NCBI GenBank assembly: GCA_031841125.1
Contig: CM063112.1
Span: forward strand, 60,317,722-60,381,721
Reading direction: 5' to 3'
DNA: 64,000 bases
From: Acanthococcus lagerstroemiae
Lineage: Eukaryota > Arthropoda > Insecta > Hemiptera > Eriococcidae
How positions within the stretch are numbered: the first letter of the stretch is position 1; every line of letters begins with the position of its first letter. A program made the position numbers and the translations under genes. The notes beneath the pieces are model-generated. The model made no database searches, was not told the DNA's origin, and saw only the letters and a program-made list of their open reading frames with translations. Positions 21,904 through 33,240 of the stretch are shown here, piece after piece.

Positions 21904-22345
21904 CATAGGTGCTGACTTGGCATATGAAAACTTTTGAGGGGCGGCGCCCTTCCCCAATATTTTTAACTCAAAAATGGAAAAAATACAACAAATTTTACGA
22001 TCAATTTTTAAATTGAACAAAAAAGAAAAAAAGAGAAAACGAATAAGAATAAAATCAATAATACCGAAATATCAGACGTGTCTCAATAAAATAATCAAAG
22101 AAAAGCCATTTAAAATCATTTATTACTATAAAAATAATAAATTTTAAATTAATTTTTATTAATAATTCATTTACTATAATAAAATTAATAATTTAAAAAA
22201 TCATAAATAAAACTTTAATTTTTATATTTATTATCAAAAACATTATTATATATAAATATATAATAAACAATATTTTAAAAAATACTAAATTGGCGCTCTG
22301 ATTGATTCTGCCCCCCCCTATATTTTTCATAAGTCAACGCCTATG
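21904..22345. mobile_element. AT-rich MITE-like element with CATAGG termini
   Basis: Starts CATAGGTGCTGACTT and ends AAGTCAACGCCTATG, which is its inverted repeat with two mismatches. Subterminal G-rich (GAGGGGCGG) and C-rich (TGCCCCCCCCTA) blocks are also mirrored. The ~300-bp interior is almost pure A/T. No flanking duplication is evident, so the superfamily is unassigned. Confidence 0.6.
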
Positions 22346-23624
22346 GCTTTCGTTAACTTGAAGAGGTTTCTTCAAAACTGGGTGATTGCGAGATACAGAT
22401 TACGGAGACGTACCGAAACTACTTTGCTGGAGGAAAGGTGAGAAGTTCTTAGTTCCGTCACTAAGTACAACTATCAGGTTTTCGTTAACTGAATAAGATG
22501 TTGAGATTGGCTTGCAGAAAATAATTTTTAAAGGCTGCCAACCACGTGACTAAAATTTTGGAAAACAAATCGAAAAAAGAATTCGTCTTCTCAATCTTGC
22601 CTGCTAATACTCTCATTATTTTAACAAAGTTTTCTCACAGCGATAGAGACGTAACTATAGGAGGAGCTAAAGAAGAGTGGCATGTCCCCTGCCCCTATAA
22701 AAGAATGTTTTGCCAGAGTTCGTAATTTGACCATGATCAGCTGGAGAAGTCGATAAAAAGATCTTTTTTGTTGCTTGTCCATTGCATGCAAATTTGGTAG
22801 AATGCAGTTAATTAGTTAGCATTTTTCTCAAGTACACGTAAAAAAAATCAAATTTTCTTGAAAATATAATACAATAGAGTTTTTCAAAAAAAAAATAGCG
22901 AGGGGACCCAAAATATTCGTTCTTAACTTAACAAAAAACTCGACAACTCATAAGGTTCTGTTGTAGTGCAAAGGAGCTCCATAATGGACCTCTGGGGTCT
23001 GGCGATGAATAAATGATGTCCTTCACTCTATTTTAATCAAATAAATAAGTAAATATCTCGTGATAATTTATTTCTATAGGTTTTGAATTTCCTGAATCCA
23101 TTTTGAGTTTTCTTAGACGCACTCTCAGCCTCAAGAAATCTCCAGAAAGTCAACGCATAAAAATTGGTGTTGGTAACCTCCAATATATCGATTATGGGAG
23201 CATATACCCCCTTCGTACGCCCATGCGCAAATGTTTTTCAGAAATCTAAAATTGTGATGGTTTGAAAATATCATGGCGAAATCTGTTTTTTGGAAAAGTT
23301 AATGGTCGTTTCTCTTGATTGATTCCTGATGTATTTTCTTGAATTCTTGTAAACATTTAAGATGGGCGTGGCCAGAAGACGAATAAGATTTTGTTTTCAC
23401 CCAAAATTTCAAAAAATTCATTCAGTTCTTACAAACGTGATATTTTTCTCCCGACAAAGGGTTTTACTCCCTAAGGAAAAAGAAATCTACGCAGCTCATA
23501 ATCGAACGTACAATAGCTTTTCGCTGGAAAAATTATAAAATTTCCCTCTCAAAATTTTTGTAAATATCTATGTATTGAGTCGCTTGACTTCCTCTGTGTT
23601 GTAAAAATTGTAATGGTGTGGTGG
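22346..23624. other. intergenic, no gene seen
   Basis: Non-coding sequence with no recognised feature. Confidence 0.45.
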
Positions 23625-24265
23625 AACGTACGACGATGCACGTATGCCAAAGTAACCCGTAAGACACCGCACCCCCGGCCCTGGGAACTACCCTTTCGAG
23701 TATCGCATCAGTGGTCGGAGGGACGCTTTGAGGCCGGCCCGAGTCCCCATTTCGCCGTGCCGCTTCTGGTGCGCGCGTCCTGCTAGAGCCACCATGGAGT
23801 TCCCTACTGACCGAGGTTCGCGCTCCCCGAGCTCTAGCGTGGAATTCAGGTCCCCCACAGCCGGACGCGCTTCCTCTTCACTCACCACTCTCCTCCTCGT
23901 CATGGTACATGTGGTGACGTGGACAGGTAGTGACGGTGGGAGAGCCCTGCCGGGGGGTCCGCAGCAGCTCTTCTAGTATGGTACAAAGTTGTCCTGTTCG
24001 ATGGTGTGGGCCGAGCTTGGTTCGTCGTCGGCCCTCTGCCTCGACCACTCCGTTTACTTATTCCTCTTCATGATAGCCGAGACAAAAAGGCCGACACCCC
24101 TTCATCATCTCCGGAACCAGGGTGTCCGGCGTGAAACGGCTGATCACGCTGTCGTCTTCGTCGCTACTGCCGCTGGGATCAATCGCTGTTGCCGTCCCGC
24201 GCCTCTCCTGATCCCAGGCCTCACACTCGAACAGGGTGTGCCAAAGTGTGCCCTCCGCCCCTCTG
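23625..24265 (-). pseudogene. C-terminal remnant of a non-LTR (R1/Jockey-like) reverse transcriptase
   Basis: The minus strand reads HTLFECEAWDQERRG near 24235-24190. This is the conserved zinc-finger-like C-terminus of R1/Jockey-type ORF2. An open acidic tail with DEDDSVISRF follows, then 3' non-coding sequence. The segment is markedly GC-richer than its flanks, consistent with transposon origin. It is 5'-truncated, as is typical of incomplete reverse transcription. A more decayed copy lies at 19.8-20.43 kb. Confidence 0.7.
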
Positions 24266-26716
24266 TAATAAGGTTTTATTCTTATATTATACTCCTTCCC
24301 AAAATTTTCATATCTTTTGGGTCACTTGACCCCCTGTGTGTTTGAAAAATGTGATAATGTTGTTCTTATAGGTATTAATTGCAAAACTAAACTAAATTTG
24401 ATTGTATATTTACTCGCGATGATATTATTTCTTTCACCTTCATTATAATGGTTAGAAGTGTTCGCTATTATGGAATTCTTGCTGAGACAAGCGACAAAAT
24501 GTGAAAGGACTTCTCATCCGCCGTAATCTAAAAGCTTTCGCGTAGATCTAGAAGTATATGAAAAGCTTCAAAATATTCCGGATTCTTAATTCGCTTGGAG
24601 TATTTTCGAAATTCGAATAATAAAACTTCTATTCAATCACTTCTACAGTCATAATTTGCTAAAAATAATTCCAAAAATATCCGGATGAGTCAATACAGAC
24701 ACCATGTCACCATCAGTTGTATGAATGAAAAGATGTGACTAGCATCGATATTCTCATTTTTCGATACAAAAACACGCCTTTCATTATTTTCGTGCAAAAT
24801 TTTCGGAATGAAATCTAGCAAACTTTTAAATCCCTGCTGATATTTAACTTGGCTGAATCGATTGTCGATATAACTTCTGTTACAATGATATACGAAAAAG
24901 AACCGTTCAACGATTCGTCAAAATTTTCTTTGTGAATTTATCCACCAGCAGTATGACTGACTCTTTTACAACTGCTCGTATCGTTTCAGTCCGCCTACTG
25001 TGTACATTTCGAGAGGTTCTCTCTGTTTCAATAAACACAACGTCCATATTATAAACATTTATTATTCGCAACACCTGAACAAAATATATCCTCGCAATTA
25101 AACCATAAAATTTGTCTTTTTCATTTACGTCAATAAATAACAGATACGCGTAGGTATCCTCCATATATTTACAATCGATTAAGCTTGCTTAGATGGCTGA
25201 GCGTGTTGAACTTGGCACTGCAATTTGACATTGATTAGCAATTTCGAAAATACTGGCATTGAAAATTAAAATATTTACTCAACTGGTTCACTCGAAAACA
25301 GCGGGACGTCAATTGACTGTGTGACAAAATGATGGATAAATTAAATCAACGTGGAAACATATGAGATGCTCAATATGTATTTTTTTAAATTTTCGGTTGC
25401 TGCTATGTGCGAGAAAATGCAAACTTCTCAGTGAAGTTGTACCTATCAACTTTTTTGGGCACATTGCTATGCTTCAATCTATATGACCCTGTTATAACCT
25501 TAAAATCTTCTGTGCAACCAACGTACTTGTATTGCTATACTCAAACAGCACACTTGGGAAAGAGAATTATGTCTAAGAGATTGGTACTGTACAGGAGAGA
25601 AATGGTCAAATTTCCATTCCAACTAGATAGACATGACCGTGCGACGTGATTCATGGAGAGAAGATCCTACGCACAAGAATAAGGTACAACTATCGAGCCC
25701 GAAATACAATAAAATGACAGGTTTTCTTCTCACGTAAAATATTACACGATAGAATTTACGTACTTATCATTCAAAGAAATTATACAAAAAATAGCTAAAT
25801 ACTCAAAAAAGGGGTGTAAGTTATCACGACTTTCTTGGGACTTTGTCAGTTCGTTGACTTTCATTGATCTCCAATTATCATGTTACACTGAAAACCGCCA
25901 CCTTTATCAAGAAGGCACATACGATCATGTTTGACTGAAATTCAGGATATAATCTGGTACATATATCCAATTTTATGTATTTTCAAATCATGTCGTACAA
26001 CCCTAGAAAGTGCTTCAATGATTCAAGGAAAAATATTGCATGAAAATATTAAGGTGGCATTTCCTTTTTTGTTAGACTCCCCCTCCTCCGAATAGTACTT
26101 AATCTATGTGTGGTAGAAGGCTCTAGCCACTGATGCGATACTCGAAATGGTATAGTTTCCGGGGCCGGAGGTGCGGTGTCTCAAGGCCCACTTTGGCATG
26201 CGAGCATCGCCATACGTCCCATCAGACATACGTGGTAGAAAATATGAAACAAGTTTACAGAGCAAGAGCATCAAAATTTATGGAGGGGGACAACTTTTGT
26301 CCACGATGGTAGACTTGTTCTTCATGGCGAGAACTATAATATCCACGATTACGGACAAAACTGCTTCAAGAATTTCCTTTTCCATGAAATTTTTTATCAC
26401 ATGCGCCAATGACTAAAATCTGGCACTTGGATCGCGCTTAGAAATTAAAAGTGCGTATTCGGTTATTGCCATTTGTTGTGCTCCAAAATGTATAAGGCAT
26501 AATTACATTTCTGTACTAAAGACTGACCACGAGAATGGACTGAGAACCCTCTGGTAATGGAAATTTACGCCATCCCTTTTGAAAATGTCGAGCCACTGAC
26601 GAAAAATTGAACTTTTTAACATTATACGAGTATACTTCCACCAATCTTTCTGAATAATAGTACCACTTTGTTGGAGAAAAATAATTTGAAACAAGACTTT
26701 TTTTATAAATGTAACA
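24266..26716. other. intergenic, no gene seen
   Basis: About 2.4 kb of AT-rich sequence without a supported gene. A tRNA-like stretch near 25190-25230 (ATGGCTGAGCGTGTTGAAC) has an A-box but no B-box. Confidence 0.45.
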
Positions 26717-26725
26717 GGTATTGAG

Positions 26726-26875
26726 CATAAGCGCAAATAGGGCTCAGAACTGGGGGGCTTAAGCCCCCTTATTATGCAGCAACAACACCGCCTGCATCCT
26801 TTTATTTGGTAATTTTTCAGTGTTTGCGGATGGGGCTATTTAAAAGTTGGGGGGGGGAGGCTATTTGCGTCCATG
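26726..26875. mobile_element. small hAT-type MITE with perfect 8-bp target duplication
   Basis: A 150-bp element that starts CATAAGCGCAAATAG and ends CTATTTGCGTCCATG (inverted, three mismatches). It is flanked by exact GTATTGAG at 26718-26725 and 26876-26883. A C/G palindrome (GGGGGGCTTAAGCCCCC) lies near the left end and a G9 run near the right end. The 8-bp duplication fits the hAT superfamily. It cannot encode a protein. Confidence 0.85.
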
Positions 26876-27059
26876 GTATTGAGACAAGATGGTTACATCC
26901 ACGACGATGGACACGTCTCCCTATGCTTTTTCTGTTCAGAAGATGGTAATTGTCCTGTCAAAACACCAAGCGCGAATGTACGGACGAAATGCGATTGGAG
27001 GACATCGCCCATTCCAGAGAGAAAAATTGAAATGAAAAACACGTTACAATGGCGAAGAC

Positions 27060-27385
27060 CTCTGTAAGAGTCTTGAAGTAAGTCACGAAATTTTAAATGC
27101 ACCAAACGTCCTAAACGAATCTTTAAAAGTCGTAGAGGGTTTTAAACGAATCTAGAAGAATCTTACAAAGTTTTGAACAACTTTTCAGGTGTCTTTATAT
27201 GAGCCTTAAAAATTTTTTCAGTCTTAAAGAATCTTGAATTATGATCAATTCTTAAAAAGACCTTAATAGGTCTGAAAGATTTTAAGAAAATTTTTAGCCA
27301 GCTGGAAAAGTAATAAAAAGTCTTGACTGAGTCTTGAACAGTATGAGTCCTGAATAAGAGCCTTAAGAGTCTCAAAGAAATCTGA
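27060..27385. repeat. degenerate short-period repeat (AGTCTTGAA type), copy 2
   Basis: Loose tandem words such as GAGTCTTGAAG, AGAATCTTGAA, AAGTCTTGACTGAGTCTTGAAC and AAGAGTCTC, with a period near 20-25 bp. It is the same class as at 11.19 kb and 32.81 kb. Confidence 0.6.
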
Positions 27386-27580
27386 GACAGGAAAAAGGTA
27401 ATTTTTTGAGTTGGAAACGAGCTTCTTGCAATCACTTTGTTTCTCTTTTCATCCAACCATTTTTTCAGAAATTGACTGCAAAGTGCGTTCGTGTTGTTGA
27501 TGGACATTTCCATGAAATTTATTCTTCCAATCATCTTTAGGCTCTACTAATGTCGTCACTGTTAGTAAGTGTACAATGTT

Positions 27581-27583
<3 letters not shown>

Positions 27584-27612
<29 letters not shown>
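27584..27612. repeat. (TG)n microsatellite
   Basis: An uninterrupted TG/GT dinucleotide run of about 29 bp. Confidence 0.97.
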
Positions 27613-28193
27613 TCTTCCTCGGACGAGGATTTCCTCTTGAAGTCCTGCGCAAGTGAATCTAATTTAAGGTGATATATGCCAAAAAATAGTTTTCTTATTA
27701 ATGCGGGCGCATTATCAAATTGAAAAAGCTTCCATTCATGATAGAAACGGGAGTTGGGGCAACAAAGTTCAAATTATCATCGTCGTTAACATTTTCAGGA
27801 AAATGAAACTGAAACGAAACTATTATAACAATGTATTTTCATCTGTAAATGCACAACCGACAACTGAGATTTTCCAAAATCAAATACCAGAGATGAAAGT
27901 ATTTTAATTTGCTCTGCATACTGAAGTTCTAGTGATTGCATGATTTAGTTCTGCGATAAGCCCAAACAGTGAGAAAGTTGACACTTTTTTTATGATCACA
28001 CAGGTCTATCTTCTTACATCATCCTATCGTGGGCCCATTGACGTCAATTTTAACCAAATTTTCTGTACAAAAATTTCTTGATTCTGCATGACAAACAAAT
28101 TATTGACGCTCAACTAGCGAATGTATTTACAAGAATTTCCAATTACACCTACGAAGCGTCACTCTCAGATAAAATTGGCAGCTCTAGGAGTGC
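27613..28193. other. intergenic, upstream of the modular secreted-protein gene
   Basis: No gene seen. Probably contains the distal promoter of the gene starting at 28284. Confidence 0.45.
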
Positions 28194-28201
28194 TTTAAAT
28201 A
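28194..28201 (+). promoter_or_regulatory. TATA-like box of the 28.3-30.7 kb gene
   Basis: TTTAAATA lies 90 bp upstream of the start codon at 28284. A start near ATCATTCTCATT (about 28222-28233) would be 25-35 bp downstream, the usual spacing. Confidence 0.5.
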
Positions 28202-28283
28202 CCGGCCGCTGAGGCTGCAAAATCATTCTCATTACTTTGGTTCTCTTCAGTTCGGTCTTAGTTCTGGTATTGTACAAGGTACC

Positions 28284-30674
28284 ATGTTCGTGTTTGTGAT
28301 CGTTAATATTTTCCTGGCTTTGAACGCTGGCGTAAGTATTTCACATATTTTAATTCAATAGGATTCACAAATAGTAACCGAACTTAGAGGACGGTTATAA
28401 TCATAGGTAGGGTAGTTGGCCGCGAGAATTTCATAACTGCACCATGGTCTACTGTTTCTGAATTCATTTATCAGTTCCTCGAACTGAATTTTTAAATAAT
28501 GGTTTTGGATCATTATTGATGAAAACAATTGATACAAATTTTAGAGCAGGCAAAATTGGCAGAATAGAAAATACGAATTTGCTGTAATTATTTTGTTCTA
28601 AATCCATTAGTAAATGTTGACTAAGTGCAGACATAATACCACCTATATCCATACCATAAACCTAAGCTAACATTTCATAGACTTCCTACTTCTACCGCCT
28701 AATTTCTTGTAACCTCTATAGCCACCACTTTGACTAACATGCTAACATGCTTCATTAGTAACTATATAAACTGATAGTACAGTCACTCGTGTTGCCGTGC
28801 TAAAATTCAGATCGCTCTCTCCACACTGGAGGTACTCACTCCATCTTACAATATGTGTTACAGTTGGTTCATAATGCGGCCATCATCGAGGAATCAAGCT
28901 GCGCATCGAGCCAACGGAGCCTGCAAACCAGCGAATCAAGCTGCCGGGAAGTTGAAACTGGATGCGGCGGATCAGTTGTCGAAGCCAGCACCAGCTCCAT
29001 GAGCCAGTCTTCAAGCTCTTCTTCGACCGAATACAGATCGAGCCGCTCGAGCGTGGAAATTGATTCGTTGGTCAATATACTTAACCAGTGCTCGTTCATT
29101 GATCAGAAGCAATGGTATCTTGCTCAACTACAACTGTGCTCACAAGATGAGCTAGTGTACATCCAGGAACTCCTAAAATACCTAAACTACGGGAAACCGT
29201 GTTTCGGGGACTTAGACTTCCATACATACCAGCAACAGTTCCGATCTGAGTACGAAATCCTGCTAAAGAAAAACATTTACAGCCTTGATGTTGATCTCAC
29301 CACTCAACAAGTTGTTCTGGACCAGACGAGGAACAACCTCAGACAACTACTTCTCAATTTCCCGAAAAACTGCTTCTTATATCGGCCATTAAACTACTTT
29401 GTTGAAAAGAACGTCAAACTGCTTCCATTCGTTTTAGGTTTGACCCACAACGTGTTCAATTCGCAGTCCACTTACTACTCTCAGACAACTTCATCTTCCA
29501 CGAGATCTGTCTCATCGAACAATGTTTCCCAGAGCTATAGTTCATCCAGCGTCGAAATTTCTTCACTGACAAACAGCATTAACCAATGCTCGGCCCTCAA
29601 TGCCAAAAATTGGTATGTTGCCCAGTTGCAGTCGTGCTCACAAGATGAACTCGTGTACATCCAAGACCTAGTCAAATACCTGAACTATGGGGAAGCGTGC
29701 TTCGGCGATTTGGACTATGCTACATATCAGGCCAAATTCCAATCGGCCTACGAGATTCTGGAAAGACAGAATATTTACAGCGTTGGCGTTGATTTGGTCG
29801 CTCAAAAAACTGTTCTGGAAGAGGCGAGAAACAGCCTCAGACAGATATTTACGAATTTCCCGCGGAACTCCTTCTTGTACCAGCCGTTGAACTACGCCAT
29901 TGAGAAGAACCTCAACCTATTGCCGTTGGTCTTAGGTTTGACCCACAACATATTCAAATCGCAATCCACTTACTACTCTCAGACAACTTCAACCTCCTCT
30001 ACTTCGATCCAGTCAAACTCTGTTTCACAATCTTCTGTTTCGCAATCATCATCAACTGTTGTGAACTCGGAAGCTATTGTAAGTGGACTTTAAAGTTAAA
30101 TTCTTAAGTATCGCTTAACACAGATCTCCTAATATCCAACATTTTTCAGGGCTTCCTCGAACAATCGACGTTCTTCTCCGACGCTGAGAAAAGATTCTAC
30201 CTGGAGCAAGTGAGAAGCCTCTCAGCCGAAAAATACGCTTATCTCAGTGGACTGATACCCTTGTTCAACAGTCAATCCCCTTGTCTGGATGGAGTGGACT
30301 TCGCATCTGTCCAACAATTGATCCTGTCCAATTACGAACTGTTAAAATCCAACAGCTGCTTCGATCTTAGCTCATTAGCCGCCAAACAAGCCATCCTGAA
30401 TCAAATCAAATCTAGTATGCAGAGTGTCATTTCCAGCTGGCCAAATTCTAGCGCTTTGTACAAGGCCTGGAAATTCTGTCTGGAGGAGGACATCAACTAT
30501 TTGCCATTGGTATGTGGCTGGAGCAACGCCCTCTTCAAAAGCCAGGCCTCGTACTACGCTTCCTCTTCATCATCGTCAACATCCCGCTGTTTCAGCTCAT
30601 CCTCGTCGTACCAACAGGAAAGCGTATCCTCGCAATCGTCCACCTCTGTTGTCGAGTCAGCATGTGCCTGCTAG
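28284..30674 (+). CDS. secreted modular protein with three helical repeats and polyserine linkers (595 aa)
   Basis: Exons are 28284-28331, 28864-30078 and 30150-30674, phase 0, GT-AG. Exon 1 encodes only a signal peptide (MFVFVIVNIFLALNAG). The mature part starts LVHNAAIIEESS and has a Ser-rich N-terminal stretch. Modules of about 139 residues follow at residues 84-222, 250-388 and 422-557, with a 166-residue period for the first two. Each has a W/Y-rich start, PCFGDLD..TY (modules 1 and 2), YEIL..NIYS..VDL, an LRQ..NFP..FLY.PLNY segment and ends SQSTYYS. Linkers are Ser/Thr/Gln-rich (QSSSSSSTEYRSSRSS). The third module, in its own exon, is the most diverged (SWPNSSALYKAW) and is followed by a polyserine tail ending ACAC. 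Paralogue of the gene at 36.2 kb. The layout recalls silks or glues, but I match no known family. Confidence 0.88.
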
Positions 30675-30722
30675 TGTACTAAAAGCTCCTACATCTGAGA
30701 TGTTATGAAATGACAATTTTTT

Positions 30723-30728
30723 AATAAA
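30723..30728 (+). terminator. polyadenylation signal AATAAA
   Basis: AATAAA 49 bp after the stop codon of the modular secreted-protein gene. Confidence 0.8.
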
Positions 30729-31057
30729 GCTACAAAATTTTAATCGGTTGTTTTCCTGTGGTCGGTTGAATTCAGATTTCATTTGTCTATGTAGCTGTCA
30801 TGTATAACCACAGCAGACGTGTGTTGCTCTTGTTATACGACTGTATAACTAGTTCCACAAATTTAAGTATCGAGATTTACAACTCTAATAACAGTAGTCA
30901 GAAAAAAACTGGGACAGTTTAAAAGTGTAACCGTTTTCCCTGTATTACTCCTGATCAGTATTTAGGCTGCAATTTGTCTTATTCCGGTGAAAGAATGACA
31001 GTTTTCATGATTCAGATTAAAATTTGAGGATTCGATCCCATTTTGGGTGCATGTATA
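30729..31057. other. intergenic, no gene seen
   Basis: Non-coding sequence between the polyadenylation signal and an inverted-repeat element. Confidence 0.45.
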
Positions 31058-32203
31058 TGTTACGCCGAATTCGTCAGACTGACGATTTCATAAAATCGGC
31101 AGATATTTTGCTGATTTTATAAATTCAGTAGCGCAAGAGCAATTGTTGCCAAATTTATAAAATCAGCAAAATTTTTTGCTGAATTTATAAAAAAAGCGAG
31201 TGTTTGCCGATTTTACAAAATAAGTTATAAATGATGGTTGCTGACGACATGAGTGTACCCGACGGATGAGGTCAGAATTTTCACGTTCTCACTAGGAAGC
31301 AAAATCTATGATAAGATAAAATGAAGACGGGTACTACTCATAATTCGAGTAATATCATTGACTTGTTAAATCATGACTTCTCTACTGATAAAATGAGACA
31401 TACAACTCCATCTGTACCTTCGAAAATGCTCCTCAATATTTGTTTGCAAACAGTGCTTATTTCTTATGACTCTGATTTTGAGTTTAACCTAATGGGTCAA
31501 GGTAAATGGACTTGTGAAAAAGAGGCGAAAGCTGTGTGAATTTTGAAAGATGTTGAAGGTGTAGAGAGTGCAGGCGGTTCCAGAGCAGAATTACCATAAC
31601 TGTACAATCGCGTGCAAAATATTCTCTCATATTAATCAGAATAATACGTCCACTTTTTGCCCCAACAGTGTTTCCTTTTTTGCTCCTGTGTGGTTCATCT
31701 TCAACCCCATAAATTTAACCTTCCTCAGTTATTGACTGGTTAAGACTTATCAGTTTTTGAGAGCACTCAAGGAGAGCTCATTCTTTTTTGTCACTCAAAA
31801 ATGTAAAAGAATCGAAAAATAATAATGATTACATCGTAAGCAATCCACTTTTTTTTTCAAAATTGCAAGACCATTTTTTTCCTAGAAAAAGGGAAGTTTT
31901 GCGCTAATTCCCCCCCCCCCCCCTAATTATAAATGAGAATAGGTTAGATTATTTCTCACAATCATAGAAGAAGGATTTCTCTACACATTGTCTCAAAATT
32001 CCTTTTGAAACTCTTTCAAAAGAAAGCTGGACTATGTGACTTATTACCCTGAGAATTGGGTGTTCACGTTTTGCCTCAAGTGATCCTATACCTGCCGATT
32101 TTATAAATTTAGTAATAATCAGCAGAACCTGCCGATTTTACAAATTCGGCAAATTTTGTTGCCGATTTTATGAAATCGTCAATTTGATGAATTCGGCATA
32201 ACA
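31058..32203. mobile_element. TA-flanked inverted-repeat element with arrays of a GCCGATTTTATAAA motif
   Basis: A 1146-bp element that starts TGTTACGCCGAATTC and ends GAATTCGGCATAACA, flanked by TA on both sides (31056-31057, 32204-32205). Homology between the ends continues inward (GACGATTTCATAAAATCGGCA on the left; its inverse on the right). Both subterminal zones (31080-31225 and 32090-32190) are packed with variants of the near-palindrome GCCGATTTTATAAA, such as GCTGATTTTATAAATTCAG, GCCAAATTTATAAAATCAGC and GCCGATTTTACAAATTCGGC. The interior (about 31230-32080) has no transposase frame and includes a C15 run near 31909-31923. The TA flanks suggest a Tc1/mariner-like integrase, but this is not proven. 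Confidence 0.75.
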
Positions 32204-32809
32204 TACCTATATATGTATGTATTTCAACCCTCCATCTTTAATTGGTATCATTAACCTGTCTCCTCCACGTGAAAATAGATATTATAAAATAATATTCTGC
32301 TTAGTCAGCCTTGACTCTGATTTCCTCAACCAACCCCAATTTACGTGTCGACAACTCCTCCCCAAGCACTACGCTCCTATATATGGAGTTTTTTCCTAAG
32401 GTGTCGAGGCATTTGAGCAAAGACTGAACTGCAACACAAGTTCTGTATTCGGCTCAAGAGAATTAATTTAATTTAATACTGACGCGTCTATTTCAGTTAT
32501 GGAAGTTGGCTCCTACCTTCCTGGTTTTAAGTGAATCATTTGAAACAAATAATTACCAAATTGTACACCTCGAAAACAAACAATGAATTTTATTATGATA
32601 GAAGTTTCGGGGAAAATAAATTGAAGTTCAGAATCTTAAGGAAGAAAAGCTGTATCGAATGAATCCAGTTTTGAATGCTCGGTGAGTTAACACTTTAGAG
32701 TTCGTAAAATGCGTTAATCACCATTTTAACATTTCCAACTTGATACGCACGAGGAAACAAAATATATGAAGGAAAATAATAAAAAAGAAGTTGGAACCTT
32801 GCCCTGGTC
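32204..32809. other. intergenic, no gene seen
   Basis: No supported coding sequence or structured repeat. Confidence 0.45.
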
Positions 32810-33240
32810 TTAAAAGGTTTTGAATAAATCCGGAAGAGGTAAAAGTTTAGAAGAGCATTAGAATACCTTGAAGAAGTATACGTATACAAGTATTCATAGT
32901 CTTGAACAAAATCGTAAAATTTTAACGTCTTAAACGAGTTTCAAAGTGCCTGAAAAGCTCGAGAAAGTTTTAAAGAATCTTAGGCAAACGTAGAAACGTT
33001 TTTATAAAGTCTTTATTCTTTAATAATAGGTCTAGATGTGTTAAAACGTCTTAAATAGGTCTAGAAATTTTGAAATACCTTCAAAAAGCCTGAAGTAGTT
33101 TTAAATAAGACGTACAAAGCCTTAGATTTGTAATAATTTTCAAAAAAGTGTTAAGTCTTGATAAAGCTTTAAATAAGCTGGAACAAGTCTTGAACAGTTT
33201 GGAGGTCATTATGAATCTTAAACAGGCTGGGAGGTAACTT
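32810..33240. repeat. degenerate short-period repeat (AGTCTTGAA type), copy 3
   Basis: Loose repeats such as TAGTCTTGAAC, AACGTCTTAAACGAG, AAGAATCTTAGGC, AAGTCTTGATAAAG and AAGTCTTGAACAG with a period of about 20-25 bp. It is the third and longest patch of this repeat class in the window and ends where sequence quality appears to drop. Confidence 0.6.

Noticed and set aside
25190..25235. Possible tRNA-Leu/Ser gene
   Set aside because: Has an A-box-like ATGGCTGAGCG, but no B box and no cloverleaf pairing; at most an old SINE fragment.
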